DNA of 64,000 bases from Marinospirillum perlucidum (GCF_003336805.1 NZ_QFWJ01000010.1:1-64000); one strand, 5' to 3'; shown: positions 19,157 through 28,457, numbered from the stretch's first letter. Notes: generated from the letters alone by a model not told the origin. Translations and numbers: made by a program.

Positions 19157-19891
19157 GTGGCCATGAATGGAAACAGCTACCAGCCCGCCTGGCTGCTGCA
19201 TTCCCGGCCCTACCGGGAAACCAGCGCCCTGGCCTGGTTGCTGACTCTGGAAGAGGGGCGCGTTGACGCGGTGGTGCGTGGTGTTCGCAGCCGTAAAAGC
19301 CGCTACCGCGCCCTCTTGCAACCCTTTACGCCCTTGCAGGTGGATCTTAAGGGACAGCAGAACCTGCGTACCCTGGTGGGTCTCGAATCCACTGCAGCGC
19401 CCCACTGGTTCCAGGGGGAGGCGCTGGTTTGCGGTCTTTATGCCAATGAGCTTTTGAGTCGTCTGCTGTTGGCGGGTCAACCCTGTCCGGCCGTGTTTCG
19501 TGACTATTCCCTGCTACTCAATCTTCTTTCCTCAACGGATCAGCGCGAACCAGCCCTGCGTCGCCTGGAGCTGACACTGCTGGAGCATCTGGGCTATGCA
19601 CCCGCCTGGCAGCTGACGACAGGTGAGACTCTGGATGAGGACTGGTATTATGCCTACCTGGCGCAGCAGGGGTTTGTGGCCCGTTCCGGCGAACCCCGTC
19701 CGGACTGGTTTTCCGGAAGGGATCTGGTGGCGATTGCCCGGGATGACTGGCAGTCCGCGTCAACCCGCCAGACCGCCAAGCGGCTGACACGCCAGCTCTT
19801 GGCTCCCCTGTTGGGTTCGCGGCCCCTGCAAAGCCGACAACTTTTTAAACAACTGGTGGCCAAGGCCCCACCCAAGCAATCATCGGAGTAA
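19157..19891 (+). CDS. recO: DNA repair protein RecO
   Basis: A 244-residue protein of the RecFOR pathway, which loads RecA onto SSB-coated gaps. The N-terminal OB-fold region shows AWLLHSRPYRETSALAWLL and GVRSRKSRYRALLQPF; the C-terminal helical region has the YANELLSRLL segment. The family is divergent, but the position between era and pdxJ is diagnostic. The start may be GTG at 19157 (GGAAG upstream) or ATG at 19163. I see no zinc-binding Cys cluster, as in other proteobacterial RecO. Confidence 0.92.
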   Translation: MAMNGNSYQPAWLLHSRPYRETSALAWLLTLEEGRVDAVVRGVRSRKSRYRALLQPFTPLQVDLKGQQNLRTLVGLESTAAPHWFQGEALVCGLYANELLSRLLLAGQPCPAVFRDYSLLLNLLSSTDQREPALRRLELTLLEHLGYAPAWQLTTGETLDEDWYYAYLAQQGFVARSGEPRPDWFSGRDLVAIARDDWQSASTRQTAKRLTRQLLAPLLGSRPLQSRQLFKQLVAKAPPKQSSE

Positions 19892-19894
19892 GAC

Positions 19895-20635
19895 ATGCAT
19901 CAGCGGGTATTATTAGGCGTCAATATTGATCATGTAGCCACCCTGCGCCAGGCCCGGGGAACCCTCTATCCGGACCCTGTCCAGGCTGCTCTGGCGGCTG
20001 AACAGGCTGGTGCTGACGGCATTACCCTGCATTTGCGAGAAGACCGTCGGCACATTCAGGAAAGAGACGTGGAGCTGATTCGCCAAGTGCTGCAAACGCG
20101 GATGAATTTTGAAATGGCGGTGACCGATTTCATGCTGGATTTTGCCGAAAAAATCCGCCCTGAGCATGTCTGCCTAGTGCCGGAAAAACGTGAAGAACTG
20201 ACCACGGAAGGTGGCCTGGATGTCGCCAGCCAGAAACCCCGCATGCAAGAAGTCTGTCAGCGCCTGGCTGCAGCCGACATAGATGTTTCCTTGTTTATCG
20301 ACCCGGAAATCGAGCAAATTGATGCGGCTGCGGCCGTAGGTGCACCCACCATCGAGTTGCATACCGGTGCCTATGCCGAGGCCTCTAGTCCTGAACAAGC
20401 CCGCAGTGAACTGGCGCGTCTGGAAAAGGGACTCGAGCACGCCCTGAGTAAAGGACTGGTCGTTAATGCCGGTCATGGCCTGCATTATCATAATGTCGAG
20501 CCAGTCGCTGCGCTGCCGGGCATCCATGAGTTGAATATCGGTCATGCCCTGATTGCCCATTCACTCTTTGTGGGTCTGGATGCTGCGGTGAAGGAAATGC
20601 AGCAGCTAATCCAGCGCGCCCAAACCAGCCGCTGA
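19895..20635 (+). CDS. pdxJ: Pyridoxine 5'-phosphate synthase
   Basis: A 246-residue TIM-barrel enzyme condensing deoxyxylulose 5-phosphate and 3-amino-2-oxopropyl phosphate to pyridoxine 5'-phosphate. Typical features: [17 protein letters not shown] at the N-terminus, [16 protein letters not shown] near 40, [17 protein letters not shown] near 90 and [10 protein letters not shown] near 195. It follows recO by 3 bp. Its stop overlaps the start of the ampG-like gene by one base. Confidence 0.97.
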   Translation: MHQRVLLGVNIDHVATLRQARGTLYPDPVQAALAAEQAGADGITLHLREDRRHIQERDVELIRQVLQTRMNFEMAVTDFMLDFAEKIRPEHVCLVPEKREELTTEGGLDVASQKPRMQEVCQRLAAADIDVSLFIDPEIEQIDAAAAVGAPTIELHTGAYAEASSPEQARSELARLEKGLEHALSKGLVVNAGHGLHYHNVEPVAALPGIHELNIGHALIAHSLFVGLDAAVKEMQQLIQRAQTSR

Positions 20636-22050
20636 TGGCGGCCACCTGGATAACAAGGCTGGCCGACTGGTCAGCCACCTATCGTGAACGGCGGCTGCTG
20701 ACTCTTCTGGCGCTGGGCTTTTCCAGCGGTCTGCCTGCGCCTCTGGTTTTTTCCAATCTATCCATTTGGTTGAGTGACCTGGGGGTGAGCCGCACGGATA
20801 TCGGCCTTTTTGCCCTGGCAGCCACGCCCTACGCCATCAATTTCCTCTGGGCCCCCTTGGTGGACCGTTTGCAATTGCCCTTCTTTACCGCACGTCTGGG
20901 GCGTCGACGTGGTTGGGCTCTGTTTACCCAGTTGCTACTGATGCTGGCAATTATCTGCCTGTCGCTGACCCGGCCGGATGAAAACCTTCTACTGGTCGCC
21001 GTGGCAGTGTTGTTTGTCACCCTGGTATCAGCTACCCAGGATATAGTTATTGATGCCTATCGCATTGAAATCCTTGAGCCCCATCAATACGGGAGTGGTT
21101 CTGCCGTGGCCATCTGGGGCTGGCACCTGGGGGGAACTCTGGTCGGGGCCGCAGGCGGTCTTTATCTGGCTGATCTGCTGGGCTGGCAGGGCTCCTACTT
21201 CTTCCTGGCACTGGGTATCCTGGTGGGGATACTGGCTATTTTGAGCAGCCCCGAGCCCCAGCAGCCCCCACCGGCAGAAACCCTGGAGGAGGAATCCCGC
21301 GCTCTGGCTTATCTGGAGCGTTGGCGTGAGCTGCCCACCAGGATCCGGCATCTACTGGGCTGGATCTATGTCAGCCTGATTGCTCCCTTTGCCGAATTTA
21401 CCCGGCGCCGCGGTTGGATCTGGATTCTTGTCTTTATTTTCGTATTCAAGCTGGGTGATGCTCTGCTGGGGCGGATGTCGGGTGTTTTCTACCGGGAAAT
21501 GGGATTCAGCCTGACGGAAATTGCAGAAGTAGCCAAAATCTATGGCTTTACTGCCAATATTCTCGGCATCCTGCTGGGTGGGGTGCTGGTAGCCCGGGTC
21601 GGTCTGCTCAAGGCACTGCTGTATTCAGGTCTGGCGACTGCCGTGACCAACCTGACCTATTCCTGGCTGGCCGTTTCCGGTCAATCCTGGCTCGTTTTTA
21701 TCACTGCTCTGGCCACGGATAATTTTACCACGGGGCTGGTAACCGTGGCTTTTGTCGCCTATCTCTCCAGTCTGTGCAATTCTGCCTATACTGCAACCCA
21801 GTACGCTCTGCTGGCTTCTCTGGGGAATCTTGCCCGCATCTGGCTGTCTGCTACCAGTGGCTGGATGGTCGACGAACTGGGTGGCGATTGGGCGCTTTTC
21901 TTCATTCTGACCGCCATCATCGCTCTGGTAGGCTTGCCGCTGCTCTGGGTGCTGATGCGCTATTTTCCGGCCCCGATACAAGTGCGTCAGGCTGAAGCCA
22001 GAGAGGGTGATCCTGAGACTCAAGTAGATGAAGGTGAGAGCAAGCAGTGA
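20635..22050 (+). CDS. ampG: AmpG-family muropeptide permease (MFS)
   Basis: A 471-residue polytopic membrane protein with about 12-14 predicted helices. LGFSSGLPAPLVFSNLSIWL near the start, FLWAPLVDRL near 75, and ATQDIVIDAYRIEIL near 130 match the AmpG/SLC33-like group. It would import GlcNAc-anhydroMurNAc peptides from the periplasm for peptidoglycan recycling and indirectly for beta-lactamase induction. Mpl, which acts later in the same recycling route, is encoded at 28458. The start overlaps the pdxJ stop by one base, and its end overlaps the next gene by four. Confidence 0.87.
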   Translation: MAATWITRLADWSATYRERRLLTLLALGFSSGLPAPLVFSNLSIWLSDLGVSRTDIGLFALAATPYAINFLWAPLVDRLQLPFFTARLGRRRGWALFTQLLLMLAIICLSLTRPDENLLLVAVAVLFVTLVSATQDIVIDAYRIEILEPHQYGSGSAVAIWGWHLGGTLVGAAGGLYLADLLGWQGSYFFLALGILVGILAILSSPEPQQPPPAETLEEESRALAYLERWRELPTRIRHLLGWIYVSLIAPFAEFTRRRGWIWILVFIFVFKLGDALLGRMSGVFYREMGFSLTEIAEVAKIYGFTANILGILLGGVLVARVGLLKALLYSGLATAVTNLTYSWLAVSGQSWLVFITALATDNFTTGLVTVAFVAYLSSLCNSAYTATQYALLASLGNLARIWLSATSGWMVDELGGDWALFFILTAIIALVGLPLLWVLMRYFPAPIQVRQAEAREGDPETQVDEGESKQ

Positions 22051-23945
22051 AGTGGCTCAGACGCAAAAGCCGTGATCCTCATGAACCGGCTAGGGTTTCC
22101 CTGGATCGTGAGGGGAACGAACAGATTGAGCGTATCAGTCGGGTGGTGCACCGTATCCACTGGACTCGCAATCTGCTGAGTATTATCTGGACGGCCGGCC
22201 CGGTGACGCTGCTGGGGCTGTATGGCGGGTTTTATGCCGCCTACGGAAAAACCCCGCCTGGTCAAACCCTCCTCTACTTTTTTCTGTTCACCCTTTTTTC
22301 CGGTCTGGTGGCGTTTAGTGCCAAGGTCATCTACGACATGACGCGTGGTCATGTTCAAGAGCAGGCCCAGCAGGATGTCAGTGAAGCCATCGACAAGCTG
22401 GCGGATCTGATACTGGCTGTGCGCGACCTGATGGTGGAAAGCTTCGAAGAAGGTGAGGCCCGTCAGCGGGAAGCGGCTCTGCAACTGCTCAAGCGAATTG
22501 AATTGACCCCTGATGGTGTCGCCTTTGCTGCCCAGGAGCTGACGGGTGACAGTGAGCTGGCCAAGATCCTGGGGCGGATTGAAACCTATCGCCGGGCTGG
22601 TCTCTATTCCCGGGTGCGAGATTTGAATCGTCAACATGGCGAACGCATCGATATGGCTCTGGAATGGTTGCAGGAGGTTTCACCTGAGGCCGCTAATGTG
22701 CTCCGTGACCGCTTTAATGGCGAATCCCAGCAGTTGGAAAAGGGGGTGCCCAGAGACGAATTTTTTATCGAAAGGGTTCTGGCCGCCATCGAAGAAGACA
22801 ATCTGCTATTGATGACCCTTCAGGATGTCGAGGAGATGCTGATCCTGGCGTTCGAATTGATCAATGGCCGGGAAATTCCGTTGCTGATCTTCAACTATTC
22901 CGGGCAGTGGAAGCTGGCGCGGGCGCTGGATGACCTGGAGCAGAAACGCAGTCAGTACCGCATTGCTCAGGCCAGTGGCAGTAACCGTCTGCGTGCCCTG
23001 GCCAGTTTTCTGGTGGAAACCGACGAGGCCAATCACGAAACCCTGCCCAATGGTCTTTCGGCACAGGAGCTGGTGGTACGTATTGAAGAGATTCTCGACC
23101 GTCTGGCCCGCGAGGTTAGCGAACTGGCACGTCTGGCGCGCTTCCAACCCCACAAGAGCAAGGCAGAACTGCGTGAAAAAGCCGATATCCTGGGCAAGAG
23201 CCTGAATCTCTATAAAGCTGCCCGCCAGGGTTACCAGCACCTGGGCAAGGCCCATGCGGGGTTGCTGGAAGCTTCGGAAGACTGGAACCAGCTGGCGGAA
23301 AAATTTGGCGATCAGGCCAGCAAGCTGCGCTTGGGACCGGGTCGCATGGGTTTACGGATCCTGGAAAAAATCACCTGGCTGACCGATGAAGAAAAGGTGG
23401 CCGTCTGCCAGCATCTGGTACGCTACCTGGAAGGTGAGCAGCTGGAAAAACGCGGACGGCGCTTTTTTACCCGTCACAATGGTCGCTCCCGCCCCTTGAC
23501 GCTGGAAGGCGCACGGCAGCTGGCGGTGGAAGTGGCTCTGGCTCTGGAGCCGCATATCCATCTGTCCCGGCCTTCGGTGCAGCGAGGACTCAATGCCACC
23601 AATGCTACCTACCTGGGCGGATTGGAGCCGGACATGAGTGCGGCGGAAAAAGCGGCTTTGGGTGCATCCATGGCCAAGGAAGTACAGCAGGATATGAGCC
23701 ACGCAGCAGAAAGACTGGCTGTGGCCCTGGTCAAACACTACCGGGTGGAGTTGACCGAAGAAGCCATGAATTTCCTGATCGAAGCCTATGGAGCGCGCCC
23801 GCAGATGCTGGAGATGCTGTCCAATTATGAAGCCAGTAGCGGCAATGGTCCGGTCAGCTTCCTGAGTTTGCGTCCACCCCGGGTGATTGCCCTCAAACGA
23901 GAATGGTACCGGGCCCTGATCAAAGCAAGACAGCAAATAGGTTAA
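22047..23945 (+). CDS. Unrecognised membrane-anchored helical protein
   Basis: A 632-residue protein I cannot assign. It has a basic N-terminus, two transmembrane helices (about 45-66 and 73-96), then about 530 mostly helical, charged residues predicted cytoplasmic, with long heptad-like runs (for example about 105-170 and 330-400) and few Cys residues. No nucleotide-binding or catalytic motif is visible. Its ATG overlaps the ampG stop by 4 bp (ATGA), so it is translationally coupled to a muropeptide permease, and the panE-type gene follows by 3 bp. A link to envelope or peptidoglycan recycling is only guilt by association. Confidence 0.8.
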   Translation: MKWLRRKSRDPHEPARVSLDREGNEQIERISRVVHRIHWTRNLLSIIWTAGPVTLLGLYGGFYAAYGKTPPGQTLLYFFLFTLFSGLVAFSAKVIYDMTRGHVQEQAQQDVSEAIDKLADLILAVRDLMVESFEEGEARQREAALQLLKRIELTPDGVAFAAQELTGDSELAKILGRIETYRRAGLYSRVRDLNRQHGERIDMALEWLQEVSPEAANVLRDRFNGESQQLEKGVPRDEFFIERVLAAIEEDNLLLMTLQDVEEMLILAFELINGREIPLLIFNYSGQWKLARALDDLEQKRSQYRIAQASGSNRLRALASFLVETDEANHETLPNGLSAQELVVRIEEILDRLAREVSELARLARFQPHKSKAELREKADILGKSLNLYKAARQGYQHLGKAHAGLLEASEDWNQLAEKFGDQASKLRLGPGRMGLRILEKITWLTDEEKVAVCQHLVRYLEGEQLEKRGRRFFTRHNGRSRPLTLEGARQLAVEVALALEPHIHLSRPSVQRGLNATNATYLGGLEPDMSAAEKAALGASMAKEVQQDMSHAAERLAVALVKHYRVELTEEAMNFLIEAYGARPQMLEMLSNYEASSGNGPVSFLSLRPPRVIALKREWYRALIKARQQIG

Positions 23946-23948
23946 TGC

Positions 23949-24866
23949 ATGAGTGAACAAGGCATCTGTATTCTGGGCGCGGGCTCACTGGGTCTGCTGT
24001 ATGCCACACGCCTGGCACGAATGGGGCGTTCGGTGACTCTTTTGGTACGGCCGCAGAGGGCTGCGGCCTTGAGTCTGGGCGTTACCCTCAGGGAAAGCCC
24101 GGCGGGTCTGGCCAAACGCCAGTTCATGCGGGTAGTCAGCTCACCGGCATCCCTGTCCGATGTTCATCACCTGATTATTGCCACCAAAGCCGGCCAGGCG
24201 GCCACCGCCTTCCAACAATGGCAAGACTGCCTGAGTGAGGATGCAGAAATTCTGATGCTGCAAAATGGTATGGGTAGCCAGGCTGAACTGGCCGCCTGTC
24301 TGCAGCCAGGGCAAACCCTCCTGGCAGCCAGTGTGACCGAAGGTGCTTATCTGGAAAGCCCAGCTGCTGTGATGCACGCTGGTAAAGGCAAGACCCTCTT
24401 GGGACACTGGTCAGGCCCCAATAAGAAGGCAGCCGCTGCCTGGGTTACCCGCTTGACCATTGCTGGTTTGGATGCCGAGGAAGCCGAACCCATACGCCCG
24501 GTGCTCTGGCACAAGCTGGCAATCAATGCCGTGATCAATCCGGTGACGGCTGTTTACCGAGTAGAAAATGGAGCCCTGGCCGGTCGCGACTTTAAACCCC
24601 TGGTGGAGCGACTGGTCAAGGAAGTGCTGGCAGTCTTTAAACGCTTGGGAATTCCTGAGCCGGAAGGTGGCTTGGCTTATCGAGTGGAGCAGGTGATCCT
24701 GGCAACGGCCAGTAATCGTTCCTCCATGCTGCAGGATGTTGAGGCCGGTCGCAAAACCGAGATTGACTATATTACTGGCGCACTGCTCAAGGCAGCCAAA
24801 CCCCTGGGGCTAAAGCTGACGCAAAGCCAGAAGCTCTATCAGCGTCTCAAGGCAGAGACTGAATAA
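23949..24866 (+). CDS. panE: 2-dehydropantoate 2-reductase family protein
   Basis: A 305-residue NADPH-dependent reductase of the ApbA/PanE family, converting ketopantoate to pantoate for coenzyme A synthesis. The Rossmann motif CILGAGSLGLLYATRLAR is at the start, LQNGMG near 100, the catalytic Lys in LWHKLAINAVINPVTAV near 180, and the C-terminal EIDYITGALLKAAKPLGL. Paralogues with other 2-keto acid substrates exist, so the symbol is likely but not proven. It converges on rfaH with 13 bp between the stops. Confidence 0.85.
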   Translation: MSEQGICILGAGSLGLLYATRLARMGRSVTLLVRPQRAAALSLGVTLRESPAGLAKRQFMRVVSSPASLSDVHHLIIATKAGQAATAFQQWQDCLSEDAEILMLQNGMGSQAELAACLQPGQTLLAASVTEGAYLESPAAVMHAGKGKTLLGHWSGPNKKAAAAWVTRLTIAGLDAEEAEPIRPVLWHKLAINAVINPVTAVYRVENGALAGRDFKPLVERLVKEVLAVFKRLGIPEPEGGLAYRVEQVILATASNRSSMLQDVEAGRKTEIDYITGALLKAAKPLGLKLTQSQKLYQRLKAETE

Positions 24867-24879
24867 AAAAGTGAAGTAA

Positions 24880-25371
24880 TTATTTAAGTGGTTTGACCGA
24901 TTTGACGGGTACTTCCAAGCGCTGCTGTTTTTGTAGCAGATTCAATAACAGGATGACCCTTTCTTCACCCTTCTTGGACTGGAAGATGGCATTCAGCCCT
25001 TTGAAAGGCCCTTCTTCAATCAAGACCTGATCGCCCGCTTTCAGATAGTCTTGCGGTTCGGGGTTGATCCGTTCCTGTAACTGACTAATCAGCTCATCTT
25101 CAACCTTTACGGGTGTCTGGCCAAAACTCACCAGCTTGAGTACACCACGGGTTGAGCGCAGAGGCCGCCAGTTGTCGGCAACATCACTCAGGTGAATAAA
25201 CAGGTAATAGGGAAACAGGGGTTCATCCACCAGACGTATTTTACCCTGGCGCATTTTTTCGACTTGGATGTAGGGGTGAAAGACCCGGTAGCCCTGATTT
25301 TCCAGATTCTCGGCGGCACGGAAGGATTCTTTTGCCTTGCACTGAATAACATACCAACTACGTTCTTGCAT
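24880..25371 (-). CDS. rfaH: Transcription antiterminator RfaH
   Basis: A 163-residue NusG paralogue. The N-terminal NGN domain has RSWYVIQCKAKESFRAAENL and FPYYLFIHL; the short C-terminal KOW region has AGDQVLIEEGPFKGLNAIF. RfaH, recruited at ops elements, suppresses Rho termination in long operons for LPS, capsule or haemolysin. The length matches E. coli RfaH (162). The ATG has AGGAG upstream. An ops-like sequence lies about 25 bases upstream of the start on the same strand. It is monocistronic. Confidence 0.9.
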   Translation of the reverse strand: MQERSWYVIQCKAKESFRAAENLENQGYRVFHPYIQVEKMRQGKIRLVDEPLFPYYLFIHLSDVADNWRPLRSTRGVLKLVSFGQTPVKVEDELISQLQERINPEPQDYLKAGDQVLIEEGPFKGLNAIFQSKKGEERVILLLNLLQKQQRLEVPVKSVKPLK

Positions 25372-25395
25372 TTTTGTCTCCTAGCCGAAGGCGGG

Positions 25396-25407
25396 CACAA
25401 TACCGCC
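25396..25407 (-). promoter_or_regulatory. ops-like element in the rfaH leader (weak)
   Basis: On the minus strand 25407-25396 reads GGCGGTATTGTG, matching 10 of 12 positions of the E. coli ops GGCGGTAGCGTG. The usually invariant G at position 8 is replaced by T. It lies in the likely untranslated leader of rfaH itself. Chance is a real possibility. Confidence 0.25.
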
Positions 25408-25555
25408 ACTCATGCAGGAGTGCAAGCACTAACCCGAGATACCCTTGGTAGTAGCCTGTTGGGATTCCTTGTCCTGAGAAGCCATCAGTCGTCGCTGCAC
25501 AAAAAGGCTAGTTTGATGAAATTTGGTTTCCTTTCCTGCCATCCGATAAGCCGGG

Positions 25556-25561
25556 TATAAT
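25556..25561 (+). promoter_or_regulatory. Likely -10 element of yajQ promoter
   Basis: A consensus TATAAT hexamer lies 35 bases before the yajQ start. The upstream -35 region (TTTCCT, 18 bp away) is poor. The remaining 180 bases between rfaH and yajQ show no gene I can support. Confidence 0.55.
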
Positions 25562-25595
25562 CATCCCAGCTATTTTATTTGTTGATGGAGCCTTT

Positions 25596-26081
25596 ATGCC
25601 TTCTTTTGATGTGGTTTCGGAGCTGGATAAGCACCAGTTGACTAATGCTGTGGATCAGGCCAATCGCCTGGTGGGTAACCGTTTTGATTTCAAGGGAGTG
25701 GATGCCCGCTTTGAGTTTCAGGGTGATCATGATGTCATCATCCATGCCGAAGCCGAATTCCAGGTCCAACAACTGCTGGATATTCTGCGTAACGAATTGG
25801 TGCGCAAGGGAATCGATCTGGCTTGTCTGGAAGAAGGTGAGGTGGTTGAGGCCAACAAAACGGCACGCATGCCGGTGAAGCTGCGCGAAGGCATTGATAG
25901 TGATCTGGCCAAGAAGATCGTTAAGAAAATCAAGGATGCCAAGATCAAGGTGCAGGCCCAGATTCAGGGTGACCAGGTACGAGTAACGGGTAAGAAGCGT
26001 GATGACCTCCAGCAAGTGATTGCCCTTCTCAAGGGTGCTGAGCTGGATATGCCGCTGCAGTTCAACAATTTCCGCGACTGA
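25596..26081 (+). CDS. yajQ: YajQ family nucleotide-binding protein
   Basis: A 161-residue UPF0234 protein. The start [20 protein letters not shown], the [14 protein letters not shown] segment and the near C-terminal [19 protein letters not shown] are diagnostic. The two ferredoxin-like domains bind RNA/nucleotides, and in Xanthomonas a homologue is a cyclic-di-GMP effector. It has GGAG before the ATG and a one-base overlap with acpS. Confidence 0.95.
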   Translation: MPSFDVVSELDKHQLTNAVDQANRLVGNRFDFKGVDARFEFQGDHDVIIHAEAEFQVQQLLDILRNELVRKGIDLACLEEGEVVEANKTARMPVKLREGIDSDLAKKIVKKIKDAKIKVQAQIQGDQVRVTGKKRDDLQQVIALLKGAELDMPLQFNNFRD

Positions 26082-26461
26082 TGCTGGTAGGTATCGGAAC
26101 CGATCTGGCTCGTATTGAGCGCTTTGCTGCGCTCTTGGAGCGACGCGGTGAATCCATTGCCCGGCGTTTACTCACTCCGGCTGAACAGCAAGGCTTGCAA
26201 GAGGCCGCTAATCCAGCGGCTTTTCTGGCCAAGCGTTTTGCTGCCAAGGAGGCTTTCCTCAAGGCGCTAGGTACCGGGCTGCGCTGGGGCTTAAGCTGGC
26301 AACAGCTGGAAGTGAGTAATGATGAGCTGGGCAAGCCTTGCCTGAAGATTTCCGGCAAGGCAGCCGAGCTGGCCAGCAACAAACAGGTGGATGCGATTCA
26401 CCTGTCCATAACTGATGAAAAGGATATGGCGCTGGCCTTTGTAGTATTGGAGAAAAACTGA
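26081..26461 (+). CDS. acpS: Holo-[acyl-carrier-protein] synthase
   Basis: A 126-residue phosphopantetheinyl transferase activating the fatty acid acyl carrier protein. The two family motifs are clear: VGIGTDLARIERF at the N-terminus (metal-binding Asp) and FLAKRFAAKEAFLKALGTG near 48-66 (catalytic Glu/Lys); HLSITDEKDMALAFVV lies near the end. Its ATG overlaps the yajQ stop by one base. In many relatives acpS follows pdxJ; here it has moved. Its stop abuts the gloA stop directly with no spacer. Confidence 0.95.
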   Translation: MLVGIGTDLARIERFAALLERRGESIARRLLTPAEQQGLQEAANPAAFLAKRFAAKEAFLKALGTGLRWGLSWQQLEVSNDELGKPCLKISGKAAELASNKQVDAIHLSITDEKDMALAFVVLEKN

Positions 26462-26902
26462 TTACCAGCTGCCGGTATTTTCCATACTCGCCCAGGGTTC
26501 CTTGGGGGGCAGGGCATCACCCTTTTGCAGTAATTCAATGGAAATTCCATCCGGGGTGGCAACAAAAGCCATGTGGCCATCTCTGGGCGGGCGTTTGATG
26601 GTTACACCTGCATTTTGCAGCTTTTCGCAGAGTGCGTAGATATCCTCAACCCGATAAGCCAGGTGGCCGAAGTTGCGCCCACCGGTATATTCTTCCGGGT
26701 CCCAGTTATAGGTGAGCTCGACCATCGGGGCCTTGTCTTCCAGGGCGCGGGCTTCATCCTCGGGTGCGGCCAGAAAAACCAGAGTAAAGCGCCCCTTGTC
26801 GTTATCCTTGCGGCTGATTTCCTTCAGCCCTAGAAGATCACAGAAGAAGTGCAGGGTGGCATCCAGGTTGCTGACGCGCAGCATGGTGTGCAGGTATTGC
26901 AT
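26462..26902 (-). CDS. gloA: Lactoylglutathione lyase (glyoxalase I) family protein
   Basis: A 146-residue metalloenzyme that isomerises the methylglyoxal-glutathione hemithioacetal. Metal ligands fit the positions in E. coli GloA: His5 ([10 protein letters not shown]), Glu in MVELTYNWD near 56, His in [12 protein letters not shown] near 74, and Glu in ISIELLQKG near 122. The start is placed at the ATG preceding QYLHTMLRV, which follows GGGGAG, rather than at an earlier in-frame codon. It is convergent with acpS, with abutting stop codons. Confidence 0.93.
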   Translation of the reverse strand: MQYLHTMLRVSNLDATLHFFCDLLGLKEISRKDNDKGRFTLVFLAAPEDEARALEDKAPMVELTYNWDPEEYTGGRNFGHLAYRVEDIYALCEKLQNAGVTIKRPPRDGHMAFVATPDGISIELLQKGDALPPKEPWASMENTGSW

Positions 26903-26975
26903 TCGAGTCTCCCCTGTCAAAGAATTTGGCTTTCAGGCTAGTTGTTCGCTGATCTTTCGTCAAAACAGCCGCTTA

Positions 26976-27000
26976 TAAAAAAGGCCGCCTGCTGGCGGCC
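26976..27000 (-). terminator. Rho-independent terminator of pfp
   Basis: On the minus strand GGCCGCC (27000-26994), loop AGCA, GGCGGCC (26989-26983), then six Ts. It lies 15 bases beyond the pfp stop and insulates gloA. Confidence 0.95.
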
Positions 27001-27015
27001 TGATCGATTTCTGCT

Positions 27016-28275
27016 TCAGGGCTGGAAATCGGGCAGTTTCTTTTCTGCCAACTGATGCTTCAGCTCGACATAACGAGGCATACCACCTTCATAAGGAGGA
27101 TAGTCCTCGCCCTGGATCAGGGGTTCCAGATAGTCGCGTCCTGCCTGGGAAATACCAAAGCCATCGGGAGTGATGTAGTCGCGTGGCATGAATTTCTCGA
27201 CATTGGCAATATCGGACAGGCAGGCTTCACCGATTTCCCATTTGTAGGGGGTTTCGCTGGCACGAACAATGGTGGGCATGACGGAATTCTTGCCTTCCAG
27301 AGCCAGACGAACACCGGCTTCACCCACAGCATAAGCCTGGGCAACATCAGTGGCAGAAGCCAGGTGGCGGGCGGAGCGCTGCAGATAGTCAGCAACGGCC
27401 CAGTGGTACTTGTAGCCCAGATCCTGTTTGACCATACCGGCCAGGGTAGGTGCAACACCGCCCAGTTGCTTGTGGCCAAAGGCATCGGTGGTACCGGCAT
27501 CGGCCAGGAAGGTGCCATCGGCATAGCGGGCACCTTCGGAAATCACGATCACGCAGTAGCCGTATTTCTTGACGCAATCATCCACGCGCGCCATGACGGT
27601 GGCACGATCAAAGGGAATTTCCGGGAAGATGATCAGGTGAGGAGCTTCGCCTTCCTTCTGGCCAGCCAGACCACCGGCTCCGGCAATCCAGCCAGCGTGA
27701 CGACCCATGACTTCCAGAATAAATACCTTGGTGGAGGTTGCCGACATGGAGGCAATGTCCATGGCTGCTTCACGGGTGGACACGGCAATATACTTGGCTA
27801 CAGAACCAAAACCGGGGCAGTTGTCGGTCACGGGCAGGTCATTGTCCACAGTTTTGGGGATATGCACGGCCTTGAGCGGGTAGTTCATGGATTCAGCGAG
27901 CTGGGCTACCTTCAGACAGGTGTCAGCAGAATCATTACCGCCATTGTAGAAAAAGTAGCCGATATCGTGAGCTTTGAAGACTTCGATCAAGCGCTCGTAC
28001 TGAGTACGGTGAGTTTCTATGTCCTTGAGCTTGTAGCGGCAGGAGCCAAAAGCACCACCGGGAGTATGGCGTAACTGCTGGACTTCTTCGTCACTGATAG
28101 ACGAGGTGTCGATCAATTCTTCGGTCAGGGCACCAAGGATACCATTGCGACCTGCGTAGACAGTGCCGATCTGGTCGTTGTTCTTGCGGGCCGTTTCGAT
28201 CACGCCACAGGCGCTGGCATTGATGACTGCGGTTACACCGCCGGATTGGGCGTAGAAGGCGTTTTGCTTCGCCAT
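27016..28275 (-). CDS. pfp: Pyrophosphate-dependent 6-phosphofructokinase
   Basis: A 419-residue phosphofructokinase using pyrophosphate rather than ATP. GGVTAVINAS at the N-terminus replaces the ATP-type start, with the GGNDSADTCLKVA site near 114, PKTVDNDLPVTD near 140 (catalytic Asp) and MGRHAGWIA near 190. It allows reversible interconversion of fructose 6-phosphate and fructose 1,6-bisphosphate. No ATP-type pfkA is in the window. GGAG lies about ten bases before the ATG, and a strong terminator follows. It stands alone between gloA and the divergent mpl. Confidence 0.93.
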   Translation of the reverse strand: MAKQNAFYAQSGGVTAVINASACGVIETARKNNDQIGTVYAGRNGILGALTEELIDTSSISDEEVQQLRHTPGGAFGSCRYKLKDIETHRTQYERLIEVFKAHDIGYFFYNGGNDSADTCLKVAQLAESMNYPLKAVHIPKTVDNDLPVTDNCPGFGSVAKYIAVSTREAAMDIASMSATSTKVFILEVMGRHAGWIAGAGGLAGQKEGEAPHLIIFPEIPFDRATVMARVDDCVKKYGYCVIVISEGARYADGTFLADAGTTDAFGHKQLGGVAPTLAGMVKQDLGYKYHWAVADYLQRSARHLASATDVAQAYAVGEAGVRLALEGKNSVMPTIVRASETPYKWEIGEACLSDIANVEKFMPRDYITPDGFGISQAGRDYLEPLIQGEDYPPYEGGMPRYVELKHQLAEKKLPDFQP

Positions 28276-28457
28276 AGGGAAGAGAGCTCCTGCTGGTTGA
28301 TTTTGTCGCTGTCGGACAGCAATTGCGGAAAAATTCTGCGCATTTTAACGGATTCTCTCAGCGCCTGCATGACCTCTTTGTGACTCCAGCCACGCTTTTT
28401 ATTTTGGCATGCTAAACTGCGTCTTTTTAATGCCTGTCAGGGAGGCGCAAGTCTTTT

